DNA from: Metabacillus_B sp050107715
Lineage (GTDB): Bacteria > Bacillota > Bacilli > Bacillales > Bacillaceae
Assembly (NCBI RefSeq): GCF_050107715.1
Contig: NZ_JBNILN010000004.1
Location: forward strand, 248,001-312,000
Length of the DNA stretch: 64,000 nt
Reading direction: 5' to 3'
In this document: positions 43,293 to 53,049 of the stretch, in pieces
How the letters are laid out: each line of letters begins with the position of its first letter
Numbering within the stretch: the stretch's first letter is position 1
Program-made: the position numbers and the translations under genes
Notes under the pieces: generated by a model
The model's database searches: none
What the model saw: the letters and a program-made list of their open reading frames with translations, nothing else
What the model was told of the DNA's origin: nothing

Positions 43293-44267
43293 TTACATCC
43301 ACACCTCAATATAAATTCCGATAACAGCAAAAATAAGTCCGGCTGTCCAGAATGTAACGACAACACGCCACTCTGACCAGCCTGATAACTCATAATGGTG
43401 ATGGAGTGGACTCATTTTAAAAACTCTTTTACCGGTCGTTTTAAAGGAAATGACCTGAATGATGACCGACAGAGTTTCCAAAACGAAAATCCCTCCAATC
43501 AGGACAAGCAGAATTTCAAGCTTTGTCAAGATTGCCACCGTCACGATCGCGCCTCCCAGGGCAAGCGATCCGGTATCGCCCATAAATACTTTGGCTGGAT
43601 GGGCATTAAACACAAGAAACCCAAGAACAGCCCCGGCCACTGCCACAGAAAAAATGGCAACATCAATCTGATTCTGATTCCAGGCAAGAATGGCAAACGC
43701 TCCAAACGCAATAGCAGCCGTTCCGGAAAGCAATCCATCCAAACCGTCTGTCAAATTGACCGCATTGGATCCTCCAACCAGCATAAAGACAATCAGCAGC
43801 ACATAGGCCCAGCCGAGATCAAACGCAAATTCTGTGCCCGGCACACGGATTTCTGTTGAAAAATTGTATTGTCTGAAAACCAGGTAAAACACGATTGCAA
43901 TCATAATCTGTCCGATAAGTTTTTGCTTAGAAGTCAGGCCCAGATTGCGCTTCATCACAACTTTTATAAAATCATCAAGGAATCCCAGCACTCCGTATCC
44001 AAATGTAACAAAAAGCAGCAAATACATTTCTACACTTGGCTGAGCAAATTTCCCCGTCATCACGAGGGTCGTTACAATAATAGAAAGAATAATCATGATA
44101 CCGCCCATAGTAGGCGTTCCTGATTTTTTCATATGGGACTTCGGACCTTCATCCCGAATGCTTTGTCCAAATTTCAATCTTCTTAAAAACGGGATAAAGA
44201 CAGGAGAAAGCAGAACGCTAATTAAAAACCCCATCAAAATGGTAAATAAAATAACTTGCTCAAGCAC
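43293..44267 (-). CDS. mraY: Phospho-MurNAc-pentapeptide transferase (lipid I synthase)
   Basis: Transfers phospho-MurNAc-pentapeptide to undecaprenyl phosphate. Ten membrane segments; catalytic FGLLDD-type FLDDFIK, NLTDGLDGL and the HHHYELSGWSE block are present. Start is GTG 44267 (VLEQVILFTIL) after GGAGG, giving 324 residues, the exact B. subtilis length. Confidence 0.97.
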   Translation of the reverse strand: MLEQVILFTILMGFLISVLLSPVFIPFLRRLKFGQSIRDEGPKSHMKKSGTPTMGGIMIILSIIVTTLVMTGKFAQPSVEMYLLLFVTFGYGVLGFLDDFIKVVMKRNLGLTSKQKLIGQIMIAIVFYLVFRQYNFSTEIRVPGTEFAFDLGWAYVLLIVFMLVGGSNAVNLTDGLDGLLSGTAAIAFGAFAILAWNQNQIDVAIFSVAVAGAVLGFLVFNAHPAKVFMGDTGSLALGGAIVTVAILTKLEILLVLIGGIFVLETLSVIIQVISFKTTGKRVFKMSPLHHHYELSGWSEWRVVVTFWTAGLIFAVIGIYIEVWM

Positions 44268-44366
44268 TGCGCCTTCCTCCTTCAAGCTCCATCCTTGTCT
44301 CTACGTGAACATCATATGCAATGGATATTCTATTATGTTTACACCGTCTTAACATACTCATTTTCC

Positions 44367-45881
44367 TCACTGCTCTCTTCCGTTATCATTCTTGGATGCC
44401 ATTGTCGGGCTGTAGCCGATTTTTAAGCTGCTGATTGCTTTAATGGCTACTTCCCTGTCGTCAAAATCATAAGTCCTGCTGCCTATTTGCTGATAGGTTT
44501 CATGGCCTTTCCCGGCTATGAGCACAACATCTCCAGGTTTTGCATTCGCAGCGGCGAAAAAGATGGCCTGCTCCCGGTTTGATATGGAATGGTAATAATG
44601 ATCCCGGACACCCTCCTCCATATCGGCCAGGATATCAAGCGGATCCTCACTTCTGGGATTATCCGATGTGAAAATCGGTTCGTCTGCATATTTAACAGCA
44701 ATTTGAGCCATTAACGGGCGCTTTGTTTTGTCCCTGTCTCCTCCGCAGCCTACTACAACAAAGGTTCTGCCTTCGGAAAACTGCTTGACGGTAGTTAAAA
44801 CATTTTCCAGACTATCAGGTGTATGGGCATAATCCACGATGACAGCAAAAGGCTGTCCGGCATCCACCAGTTCAAATCTCCCTCTGACACCGTCTGCCTC
44901 CTCGAGTGCAGCAGCGGCGGTCTCAAGGGCTATACCTGAAGCGAGGCTCGCTCCAACAGCTGCAAGCACATTATAAACGCTGAATTTTCCGATGAGCTTC
45001 AGCTTCATCCTTCTTGATCCGTAAGGGGTTTTCAGCATAAATTCTGTGCCGCTTGATGTCATCTGAATAGCTGATGCCGTAATGTCTGCGGGCTGATCAA
45101 TCCCGTAAGTCAAGATGTGTGCAGCTGTCATGCTTTTATAATCAGCTGCCGCGTCATCATCCTGATTGATCACCGCATATTTTGGCCGGGAATGGTTAAA
45201 CGTATTTCCAAGCTGGGCAAACAGCAGTCCTTTTGCCTGTTTGTAGGCTTCCATCGTTCCATGGTAGTCCAGATGATCCTGCGTAAGATTGGTAAATACC
45301 GCCACATCATAGTCACAGCCGTGGACCCTGCCCATATGAAGAGCATGGGAGGATACTTCCATTACAGCATTGGAAACCCCATTGTCAGTCATTTTCTTAA
45401 ATGTTTTTTGAAGAGTCAGGCTTTCAGGAGTTGTATTTCTGACTTCCAGAGTCTCATCTCCGATTTTTATGTACATGGTACCGATCATCCCGGTATTTTT
45501 ACCGGCAGACTTCATAATTTTTTCAATTAAATGGGCGGTTGTCGTTTTCCCGTTTGTACCGGTCACGCCGATTAAATGAAGTTTCTGTGTCGGCTGTCCG
45601 TAAAATGCATCCGCAAGTACAGCCATTGCTCTGTTTGAATCAGGCACTATGATAACGGGCACAGGAAGGTCAAGCTTTCGCTCAGCTATAACAGCCACTG
45701 CCCCTTGGTCTACAGCCTGTCCGGCAAAATGATGCCCGTCTACTGTATAGCCTTTTATACAAATAAACAAGCTCCCTTTTCCTGCATTTCTAGAATCCAT
45801 TTCAATTGATTCAATGTCAGGGTTTCCGTCTGGACGGAATTCTCCAAAATGTAAACAGGAAAGCAAATCAGTCAACTTCAT
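44367..45881 (-). CDS. murE: UDP-MurNAc-tripeptide synthetase, meso-diaminopimelate adding
   Basis: Adds the third residue of the stem peptide. ATP-binding GVTGTNGKTTTAHL, LTQDHLDYHGT, and the DNPR motif in FTSDNPRSEDPLDI, which marks enzymes specific for meso-diaminopimelate rather than lysine. Length is 504 residues, counting from ATG 45881 (MKLTDLL) with GAGAGG upstream. About 290 bp separate it from spoVD, with a terminator in between, so it probably has its own promoter. Confidence 0.96.
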   Translation of the reverse strand: MKLTDLLSCLHFGEFRPDGNPDIESIEMDSRNAGKGSLFICIKGYTVDGHHFAGQAVDQGAVAVIAERKLDLPVPVIIVPDSNRAMAVLADAFYGQPTQKLHLIGVTGTNGKTTTAHLIEKIMKSAGKNTGMIGTMYIKIGDETLEVRNTTPESLTLQKTFKKMTDNGVSNAVMEVSSHALHMGRVHGCDYDVAVFTNLTQDHLDYHGTMEAYKQAKGLLFAQLGNTFNHSRPKYAVINQDDDAAADYKSMTAAHILTYGIDQPADITASAIQMTSSGTEFMLKTPYGSRRMKLKLIGKFSVYNVLAAVGASLASGIALETAAAALEEADGVRGRFELVDAGQPFAVIVDYAHTPDSLENVLTTVKQFSEGRTFVVVGCGGDRDKTKRPLMAQIAVKYADEPIFTSDNPRSEDPLDILADMEEGVRDHYYHSISNREQAIFFAAANAKPGDVVLIAGKGHETYQQIGSRTYDFDDREVAIKAISSLKIGYSPTMASKNDNGREQ

Positions 45882-46077
45882 CCTTATCAAACCTCTCAAT
45901 TCACACTCTTTAAAATAACCATATGCTTTTATGCATACAGTTCATATTTTATCTCACTTCAATGAAAAGAGCCAACCTTTTGTGAGATGCGGACTCCTCA
46001 TGTTTATCTGCACTGAGCCAATTTTTCACTTTTGGCTGAGCAGTGTTGAGAAGAAGTAGCCGGACGGATCTTTATAT

Positions 46078-46123
46078 TCAAAAAAAACAGCCCGGCTAAG
46101 CCTTGCTTTGCTCAGACGGACTG
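46078..46123 (-). terminator. Terminator between spoVD and murE
   Basis: Minus strand CAGTCCGTCTGAGC pairs with GCTTAGCCGGGCTG with one mismatch and two G-U pairs, loop AAAGCAAG, followed by TTTTTTTT. The rest of this 288-bp gap holds a small inverted repeat (AGCCAA and TTGGCT near 46016-46042) and an A+T-rich stretch that could hold a murE promoter. Confidence 0.85.
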
Positions 46124-46169
46124 ATTTGCCAATAGCAGGTCTCCAGAAATGCTCATCGTACTCTTACGA

Positions 46170-48089
46170 TCATGGATTACCCATGAATACACGGATAGCG
46201 GAACCTTCATTCACCTTCGTCCCGGCTGCAGGAGATTGCTGAACAACTGCATTCCCGCTGCCTGCAACATCAAATTTTACATTGATCAGCTGTTCCCTCA
46301 GTTCATCCAGCTCCATACCTAAAAGATTCGGAACTTCCACCTTCTTTGTGTCTCCCCACTTGTACACCTTTTCAATTTGATCTTTTCTAGGCTTTACGCC
46401 CATTTCTGGCAGGCTGTCCCTCATAATGTTCCCTACAATCGGGGCGGCAACGGTCCCCCCGAACTGGACTGTCCCTTTTGGATTATCAACCGCTACATAG
46501 ACGACGAGTTCGGGATTATCAGCTGGGGCAAACCCGATGAATGAAACAATAAAATTGTTTTTCAAGTAAACACCGTTGCTTACTTTTTGGGCGGTTCCGG
46601 TTTTTCCGCCCACCCTGTAGCCTTCCACGAAAGCGTTTCTCCCAGTTCCCGCAGCTACTACACTTTCCAGAGCGTATCGAATCTGCTTGGAGGTCTCCTC
46701 TGATATGACCCTTCTTTTTCCCTGTGGCGTGGTCCTGCTTATGATTTCTCCGGTGATCGGGTCCACCCATTCTTTCGCAATATAAGGGGTATACAAAACC
46801 CCGCCGTTTACTGCTGCGGATACCGCGGCTACCTGCTGAATCGGTGTGACCGAGACTCCTTGTCCGAATGCGGTAGTTGCTTGTTCAACCGGCCCCACCC
46901 GATCGATGTTAAAGAGGATTCCTCTTCCTTCTCCCTGTAAATCGATCCCGGTTTTTTGACCGAATCCGAACTCCTTGATGTATTTAAAAAGCTTCTCTTT
47001 CCCAAGTCTTTGACCGAGCTCTACAAAACCAGGGTTGCATGAATTCTGGACTACCTCCAAAAAGCTCTGCGATCCATGGCCGCCTCTCTTCCAGCACTTC
47101 AGCCTTGCACCGGCTACCTCAACTGAACCAGGATCGTGGAAATGATCATGCTCCAGGTCCACTTTTTGTTCTTCAAGTGCTGCTGCAAGGGTGATGATTT
47201 TGAAGGTAGATCCGGGTTCATACGTGCTCCATACCGGGAGATTCCGGTTATATACAATTGGCTCTACGTCCTGATAGCTGGCAGGATCGAAATCAGGCCT
47301 GGAGGACATTCCCAGTATTTCCCCGTTTTTCGGATTCATGGCAATGGCAATCATTCCATCCGGATTGTATTGAGCCTGAGCAAGATCCAGTTCCCTTTCG
47401 ATGATTGTCTGTACTTTTGAGTCAATTGTGAGCTTTAGCGTTTGCCCGTCTACAGGAGGCCTGTAATCATCTGCTTCATTCGGCATTCTTTTTCCTTTTG
47501 CATCGGAGTAGAATTTGACAAACCCTTTCTCCCCCTTCAATTCATCATCATAATAGGCTTCCAAGCCGAGAAGCCCCTGATTATCGATTCCTGCAAATCC
47601 AAGAACATGGGACAGGTAGCTTCCGTTCGGATAGTATCTCTTACTGTCTTCGCCAATGTAGACCCCTTTTAAACCAAGCGCTCTGACTTCACCTGCCTTC
47701 TCATGGGAAATTTTTCTCCCTTCCGGCTTAAGCGTGACAATCATCTCGTTCATTGTCAGGAAGTCATACGCTTTCTTTGTCGTCATATTCAGTACCGGTG
47801 CAAGCTTCGACGCCGCTTCCGCAGGATTCTCAACCTGTCTCGGGACTGCGTATACGGTTGGCGCGCTAATATTTGTAGCCAGCTTCTCACCATTCCGGTC
47901 TAAAATTTCCCCCCGCTCAGGTTCAAACGGAAGATTGCGGCTCCATAAGTCCTTTGCTCCGGCTGTCAGCTTATTCCCCAGCACAAACTGGACATAGCCA
48001 AGCCTGACATCAATCACCGCAAATACAAGCACACCAATCAGGAATACAGCAGCCAGTCGTTTTCTGACGGTTACCTGGGATACGCGCAA
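46170..48089 (-). CDS. spoVD: Sporulation-specific penicillin-binding protein SpoVD
   Basis: Class B transpeptidase for spore cortex synthesis. N-terminal membrane anchor (about residues 10-30), PBP dimerisation domain, transpeptidase domain with catalytic Ser294 in EPGSTFK and the KTGT motif in GGKTGTAQK, and one C-terminal PASTA domain (VPNLLGMELDELREQL onward). Length is 639 residues. Start is TTG 48089 with AAGGAG 8 nt upstream, giving the RVSQVTVRKRL N-terminus. Minus-strand CATATAGT 30 bp upstream resembles a SigE -10 box, weakly supported. Confidence 0.95.
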   Translation of the reverse strand: MRVSQVTVRKRLAAVFLIGVLVFAVIDVRLGYVQFVLGNKLTAGAKDLWSRNLPFEPERGEILDRNGEKLATNISAPTVYAVPRQVENPAEAASKLAPVLNMTTKKAYDFLTMNEMIVTLKPEGRKISHEKAGEVRALGLKGVYIGEDSKRYYPNGSYLSHVLGFAGIDNQGLLGLEAYYDDELKGEKGFVKFYSDAKGKRMPNEADDYRPPVDGQTLKLTIDSKVQTIIERELDLAQAQYNPDGMIAIAMNPKNGEILGMSSRPDFDPASYQDVEPIVYNRNLPVWSTYEPGSTFKIITLAAALEEQKVDLEHDHFHDPGSVEVAGARLKCWKRGGHGSQSFLEVVQNSCNPGFVELGQRLGKEKLFKYIKEFGFGQKTGIDLQGEGRGILFNIDRVGPVEQATTAFGQGVSVTPIQQVAAVSAAVNGGVLYTPYIAKEWVDPITGEIISRTTPQGKRRVISEETSKQIRYALESVVAAGTGRNAFVEGYRVGGKTGTAQKVSNGVYLKNNFIVSFIGFAPADNPELVVYVAVDNPKGTVQFGGTVAAPIVGNIMRDSLPEMGVKPRKDQIEKVYKWGDTKKVEVPNLLGMELDELREQLINVKFDVAGSGNAVVQQSPAAGTKVNEGSAIRVFMGNP

Positions 48090-48437
48090 CAAAATCACTC
48101 CTTGTCTATGCTCCTCCCACTATATGCTTGTACAGGTGTGATTAGAACGGCAAGGGGGATTAGGGTGACTGGACCCTTCCTGCCAATGAAATCATGTGTG
48201 CTGAAAGAGAAGGAGGAGATGAGAGGAGATATACAAGCGGCTGTTCAGCAATTTTTAGCAGCGTTTTTAAAAAGGATGGTCCCTTCTGAATTGGGAGTTT
48301 TTATAATACCATGCATCGTCAGTGCGTCTGACCCCACTTCCGCTAAAGGATTAAAGCTCCGGCACCCACTCACTGAGCCATTGGCGGACTAGGGATTACA
48401 GATTCGTGCCTCTGTCCCCCAGTACGGTAAAGCAACA

Positions 48438-48462
48438 GGGGCCAGGCACCGTGCCTGGCCCC
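48438..48462. repeat. Perfect 25-bp palindrome
   Basis: Arms GGGGCCAGGCAC and GTGCCTGGCCCC around a single C. It is a REP-like element or strong hairpin; no thymine run follows. Confidence 0.85.
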
Positions 48463-48736
48463 ACTTTCGCTGCTGCACTAAAGCTCCGGCACCAGATCTG
48501 TCAGTCCCTGGTGCGCAAGGGTTGACACCCTGCTGTCTCTGTCCCCCGCCCCTTTACAGCAGTAAAGCTCCGTTACACTTACACACTGTTATCTCTTTGC
48601 CGGACACCTGACCCCTGCCTTAGAAAATCGCCTCCAACCCCAGCTCTGCCAAAGCGCGCTAAATCTCTGTCCGCGATACGAGAAACACGCTGCAGGATTA
48701 AAGGGCTCTCCTCTGAATCCAATCAAGCACAAATAA

Positions 48737-48762
48737 GGGGTCGGAGGAGAGCCTCCGACCCC
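48737..48762. repeat. Perfect 26-bp inverted repeat
   Basis: Arms GGGGTCGGAGG and CCTCCGACCCC around AGAG. It has the same style as the palindrome at 48438. Confidence 0.85.
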
Positions 48763-48938
48763 AATTACGCCCGCTGCCTTAACTCCTGCATCAGCCTATT
48801 AAAAACGCTGGAGGAGAGGGACATAGAGCATTCCGCCTCTCTCCCCGGGACTTCCCCGCAAGGAGGGACGGAGGTACTTGCGCTGCTGAACGTCATCATT
48901 TTATCATACTGTTCCAAAACAGCGCCCCGCCCCAATCA

Positions 48939-51083
48939 TCAAAAATGAGGCTTTAGCTTAACGGTCAGTAACGTGTCTTCACTGACCAGCGTTCCTTTTG
49001 GCAGGCTCTGCTTCGCAGAAAATCCTTCTCCGGTAAAAGAAACACGGAGCTGCAGCAAATCGGCAAGCTTCATAATGTCCCTTTTAGACCATCCGGAGAT
49101 GTCGGGCATTTTGACTCGGCCGCCCGTTTGAAGAAAGACTTTTTCCCCTTTGGCCAGTACAGAAGTTTCAGATGGGGACTGTGCTTCTACTGTCGTGCCT
49201 GTTCCTAGCGCAATCGGCTGATAGCCGCCGTTTTTAAGTCTGGATTCAGCTTCTTTTTTATTTAAGCCTATTACAGATTCCATGACTGGATCTTTGGCGT
49301 TAGTTTTTTCCTTTTCTGGCTGTTTTTCATCCGGTTCTATCTGCAGATATTGCAAACTGTTTTGCATGATGGTCTTAAATATTCCGGAAACAGGCATGGA
49401 TCCGGTTTCAGTCGGTTCCAGCTCAGGCTGCTGAACCGCTACGTATACGAGGAGTTCCGGATCATCCTTAGGCGCCATTCCCATAAACGAGAAAATGAAG
49501 TTTTCCTTCCCGGTCATGTAACGGCCGTTTTCCCCCGGTATTTGGGCTGTTCCGGTCTTTCCCGCTACATCATAGCCTTCAATGGCATATGGTTTTCCTG
49601 TGCCATTTTTGGAAGTTACCACTTTCCCCATTAAATCCCGTACCTGGGAAGCCGTTTTTTCCGAAATGGGCTGGCTTACTTGCTTAGGCTCATTTTTGCT
49701 GACTACTTTATTTATGTCAGTGTCTACAATCTGATCAATGATATAGGGCTTCATCATTTTCCCATCGTTGGCAATCGCTGTCGCAGCCTGAATTTGCTCA
49801 ATCACTGTGGCTGTTGAACCTTGGCCGAAAGACGCAGTTGCCAGGGAAATTTTACTGTCTGATTTGATTTGACCCGCCTCTTCTCCAGGGAGGTCTATTC
49901 CTGTTTTTGTACCAAAGCCAAACTTTTTCATATAATCACTATACGCATCCGGGCCAAGCTTCATCGCCAGATTAATCATGGCTGTATTTGAGGAGCGCTC
50001 AAATCCCTCATTAAATGTAATCTCGCCCCAGCCGGTTTTGTTGTGATCCCGAATCGTATATTTGCCGATCTTATTGCTTCCCGATTTGTAGGTGGAGTCG
50101 CCTTTATATACACCTGCCTCTATTGCCGCCGCCACGGTATACATTTTCATTGTTGAACCTGGCTCAATCGGATAGCCGACGATATCGTTTGTGTAGTTGT
50201 TAATATCCCTTGTGTTCGGATTAAAGCTTGGACGCTGGCTCATTGCCAGAATTTTTCCGGTTTTTGGGTCGGCTGCTACCGCCATCACCTTTTTTGGATT
50301 GTACTCCTTAACCGCTTCATTCATAGCATCTTCCATGAACGCTTGGATTTTTTGATCAAGTGTCAGGTAAACGTTCTTTCCGTTATCAGGAGGGGTGATT
50401 TTGTCTTCACTGCCAGGAAGCTTCCATCCGTAATGATCTTTTTCATATTGGATGGCACCATCCTTCTCCTGAAGATGGCTGTCGAGACTCTTTTCAAGCC
50501 CAAGCATCCCGTTTATAGCCCCTGTATCTTCATTTTTCTGAGCATAGCCTATAACATGGGAGGCAAATACACCATTCGAGTAAAATCGTTTCTGGCTTTT
50601 AACAAAAGCGATGCCAGGAAGCTTAAGTTTTTCAATCTCCAGTTTTTTTGTCTGGCTTAAATTCCGTCCTTCAGAGCCGAATTCTACTTGTTTCGCATCC
50701 TTTTTAAGAATTTCAAGCATTTTTGACGGCTCGATCCCAAGAAGGGGAGCAAGTTTTTCGGCCGTCTCCTCTTTATCTGCTACATGCTGCGGCTTTTTTG
50801 GGTTTGTAGTCAGCTCATCATCCAAAACAGCTACGATTTTATAGGCTGATGTATCCTCAGCAATCGCTTTTCCATTGCGGTCGAGAATTGACCCTCTTGA
50901 GGCCTCGAGGGTTTGCTTTTCCTCGTACTTTTGGGCCGCCCGTACTGCGAGGACTTGTCCATCGACTTGACCAGTAAGCTGGATATAAAGAAACCTGGCA
51001 GCAATGATAAAGAAGAGCGCCGCAAAAAGTGTTGCTAATACGGCTGCTCCTCTATTCATATTTTTATTTTTTTTCAGCATCAT
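48939..51083 (-). CDS. pbpB: Division-specific penicillin-binding protein 2B
   Basis: Essential septal transpeptidase. N-terminal anchor (about residues 12-32), dimerisation domain, transpeptidase with catalytic Ser310 in EPGSTMK and KTGT in AGKTGTAQI, and two PASTA domains (about 600-712). Length is 714 residues. ATG 51083 follows the ftsL stop directly. Paralogue of SpoVD; in B. subtilis the two are almost adjacent, here they are 850 bp apart. Confidence 0.96.
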   Translation of the reverse strand: MMLKKNKNMNRGAAVLATLFAALFFIIAARFLYIQLTGQVDGQVLAVRAAQKYEEKQTLEASRGSILDRNGKAIAEDTSAYKIVAVLDDELTTNPKKPQHVADKEETAEKLAPLLGIEPSKMLEILKKDAKQVEFGSEGRNLSQTKKLEIEKLKLPGIAFVKSQKRFYSNGVFASHVIGYAQKNEDTGAINGMLGLEKSLDSHLQEKDGAIQYEKDHYGWKLPGSEDKITPPDNGKNVYLTLDQKIQAFMEDAMNEAVKEYNPKKVMAVAADPKTGKILAMSQRPSFNPNTRDINNYTNDIVGYPIEPGSTMKMYTVAAAIEAGVYKGDSTYKSGSNKIGKYTIRDHNKTGWGEITFNEGFERSSNTAMINLAMKLGPDAYSDYMKKFGFGTKTGIDLPGEEAGQIKSDSKISLATASFGQGSTATVIEQIQAATAIANDGKMMKPYIIDQIVDTDINKVVSKNEPKQVSQPISEKTASQVRDLMGKVVTSKNGTGKPYAIEGYDVAGKTGTAQIPGENGRYMTGKENFIFSFMGMAPKDDPELLVYVAVQQPELEPTETGSMPVSGIFKTIMQNSLQYLQIEPDEKQPEKEKTNAKDPVMESVIGLNKKEAESRLKNGGYQPIALGTGTTVEAQSPSETSVLAKGEKVFLQTGGRVKMPDISGWSKRDIMKLADLLQLRVSFTGEGFSAKQSLPKGTLVSEDTLLTVKLKPHF

Positions 51084-51458
51084 TTAATTGGTAAGACCTT
51101 TCACATTGTCCTTATCAAGCTTAAGTCCCATCTCTTTTGCTTTGCTCATCAGCCTGTCATAGTTGCTTAATTCTGTAACTTGAACAGAAAGATCGCTGTT
51201 CTTTTTCGTTTGTGCTTCCACTTGGGCTTCGAGCTTTTGCACCTCAATGCTTGACTGATAGGAAGCTACACTGCTTGAGATCAGCTGAACGCCCGCTGCG
51301 GCCAAGCCCAGGACGAACAGAACGAGCAGAACCCTTTCTCCAAGGGTGATGGGAAGTCTCCTTTTTACCGGTACTGCCTGTGTTTCGGTATGCTGATGCT
51401 GCCGGCGTTTCGTTTGCTCCTGCGAGCGCTGATTTACTTTTACTGCTAAATTGCTCAT
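51084..51458 (-). CDS. ftsL: Cell division protein FtsL
   Basis: Small bitopic divisome protein of 124 residues. A basic cytoplasmic N-terminus (KRRQHQHTETQAVPVKRR), one membrane segment (about 43-65) and an extracellular leucine-zipper-like coiled-coil (72-115) are present. Sequence is poorly conserved, so the call rests on topology and position between rsmH and pbpB. Confidence 0.93.
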   Translation of the reverse strand: MSNLAVKVNQRSQEQTKRRQHQHTETQAVPVKRRLPITLGERVLLVLFVLGLAAAGVQLISSSVASYQSSIEVQKLEAQVEAQTKKNSDLSVQVTELSNYDRLMSKAKEMGLKLDKDNVKGLTN

Positions 51459-51540
51459 GGCTGGCCCTCCTCTTCAGGATTTTTTAGTTGGTTTTCATTT
51501 TTTTATCAAAGGCTTTCTTTATCTATGTGTCATCCGAGCT

Positions 51541-52473
51541 TTAAAGCTTTTCTGCTATACGGAGTTTTGCGGAACGTGACCGGTTATTTTCAGTCAGCTC
51601 TTCCTCTGCGGGCAAAATCGGCTTTCTCGTAATGAGTTTAATTTTCGGTTCAAATCCCTCTGGAATAATCGGAAGACCCGGCGGGAGCTGAGGAACTTCA
51701 GCAGCCTGCTTGAACGTTGTTTTGCAGATCCGGTCTTCTAATGAATGGAAGGTGATGACACTGATTCTTCCGCCCGGATTCAGAAGTTCAATCGATTGTT
51801 CAATTGCCTCCTCAAACACTTTCAGCTCATCATTAACAGCAATGCGGATCGCCTGGAAAATTCTTTTGGCCGGGTGGCCTCCTGTACGCCTTGCCGGCGC
51901 GGGAATGCCCTCTTTAATGAGTTCTACAAGCTCATATGTCGTTTGGATCGGTTCCTTATCGCGCTTCGCTTCTATCTTCCTTGCAATTTGCTTTGAGAAT
52001 TTTTCTTCTCCGTAGCGGAAAAAAATCCGCACCAGATCCTCATAGCTCCAAGTGTTCACGACATCATAGGCGGATAAATCAGATTGCTGATCCATTCTCA
52101 TATCAAGGGGTGCATCATGATGGTAGCTGAATCCTCTTTCGGGTGTATCCAGCTGCGGAGATGAGACTCCTAAATCAAAAAGAATGCCGTCTACTGTTTC
52201 AACACCTTGTTCCGCAAGCATTTCTCTGATGTATCTGAAATTGCTTTTAATGAGGATGGCCTGTCCTTCATAATCCGATAGTTTGTTTTTTGCATGCTCA
52301 ATGGCTGTGTCATCCTGGTCAAAAGCGAACAGCCTGCCTTCTGCTGATAATTGAGAAAGAAGATATTCACTGTGACCTGCACCGCCAAGTGTGCAATCAA
52401 CGTATGTACCGTTATGTTTTATGTTCAGTCCATCTACCGTTTCTCTCAGTAAAACTGTTTTATGCTTAAACAT
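51541..52473 (-). CDS. rsmH: 16S rRNA (cytosine1402-N4)-methyltransferase
   Basis: S-adenosylmethionine-dependent methyltransferase (MraW) for 16S rRNA. DCTLGGAGHSEYLL is the cofactor-binding motif I; DGILFDLGVSSPQLD and ISVITFHSLEDRI are family signatures. Length is 310 residues from ATG 52473 (MFKHKTVLL), which follows AAAGGTGG; a frame from 52494 is rejected. Confidence 0.97.
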   Translation of the reverse strand: MFKHKTVLLRETVDGLNIKHNGTYVDCTLGGAGHSEYLLSQLSAEGRLFAFDQDDTAIEHAKNKLSDYEGQAILIKSNFRYIREMLAEQGVETVDGILFDLGVSSPQLDTPERGFSYHHDAPLDMRMDQQSDLSAYDVVNTWSYEDLVRIFFRYGEEKFSKQIARKIEAKRDKEPIQTTYELVELIKEGIPAPARRTGGHPAKRIFQAIRIAVNDELKVFEEAIEQSIELLNPGGRISVITFHSLEDRICKTTFKQAAEVPQLPPGLPIIPEGFEPKIKLITRKPILPAEEELTENNRSRSAKLRIAEKL

Positions 52474-52544
52474 GGATGATACCACCTTTATCAAATTCGA
52501 ATATGCCTGTATAGACCGTGTAAAGACCTATGCACAATGATTCA

Positions 52545-52976
52545 TTATATATCAAAATCAATCATGTTTTCAGCTATTTCCGCGAAAGAATCTTCCTGCT
52601 GATTTACATAGTCTTCCCAAACCGGCTTGCTCCAAAGCTCAATTCGATTTGATACACCGATGACAACGCAATCTTTTTCAAGCTTAGCGTAATTCAGCAG
52701 AGGGGATGCAATGTTGATCCGCCCCTGTTTATCCAGTTCGCATTCAACGGCACCTGAAAAGAAGAATCGTGTAAACGCCCGAGCGTCTTTTTTGGTAAGC
52801 GGAAGAGCCTTCAGCTTTTCCTCCATGATTTCCCATTCAGCTTTTGGATAGCCGAACAGACATTGGTCGAGCCCTCTCGTTAGGACAAAAGACTCACCCA
52901 ACCCATCACGGAATTTAGCTGGGACGATCATGCGGCCTTTTGCATCGATTGTATGCTGATATTCCCCCATGAACAT
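52545..52976 (-). CDS. mraZ: Transcriptional regulator MraZ
   Basis: A 143-residue DNA-binding protein with two AbrB-like swapped-hairpin domains (GEYQHTIDAKGRMIVPAKFR and ATECELDKQGRINI-type VECELDKQGRINIAS). It heads the dcw cluster and in other bacteria represses that cluster by binding GTGG-type direct repeats in its own promoter region; such repeats are seen upstream (52986-53030). Starts at ATG 52976 or two codons later. Confidence 0.95.
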   Translation of the reverse strand: MFMGEYQHTIDAKGRMIVPAKFRDGLGESFVLTRGLDQCLFGYPKAEWEIMEEKLKALPLTKKDARAFTRFFFSGAVECELDKQGRINIASPLLNYAKLEKDCVVIGVSNRIELWSKPVWEDYVNQQEDSFAEIAENMIDFDI

Positions 52977-52985
52977 GACCTGTCC

Positions 52986-53030
52986 CCACTCTCTCTCCCT
53001 GACTCACCACTTTCCCCCACTTATCTCCAC
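52986..53030 (-). promoter_or_regulatory. Predicted MraZ operator: phased GTGG repeats
   Basis: On the minus strand GTGG occurs at 53030, 53020 and 53010, exactly 10 bp apart, and again at 52989, 21 bp further. Known MraZ boxes are short G-rich direct repeats with a 10-bp period. They lie between a possible -10 box (TAGAAT, 53041-53036) and the mraZ start, a position suited to autorepression. Confidence 0.65.
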
Positions 53031-53049
53031 TTCCCATTCTACACGAGTT

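Larger units (their letters stand above)
48099..48938. repeat. Repeat-rich gap between pbpB and spoVD
   Basis: An 840-bp stretch without a credible gene. It holds at least three degenerate copies of a unit running from CCCC through TAAAGCTCCG (48329-48367, 48459-48493, 48543-48577). It also has several copies of an inverted GGGACRGAG motif (near 48410, 48540, 48805 and 48865) and two long palindromes listed separately. It looks like a pile-up of small non-coding repeats. Confidence 0.7.

Noticed and set aside
48102..48392. Plus-strand open frame of 96 codons in the pbpB-spoVD gap
   Set aside because: It spans repeat units and lacks a ribosome binding site; its reading direction opposes all neighbours.
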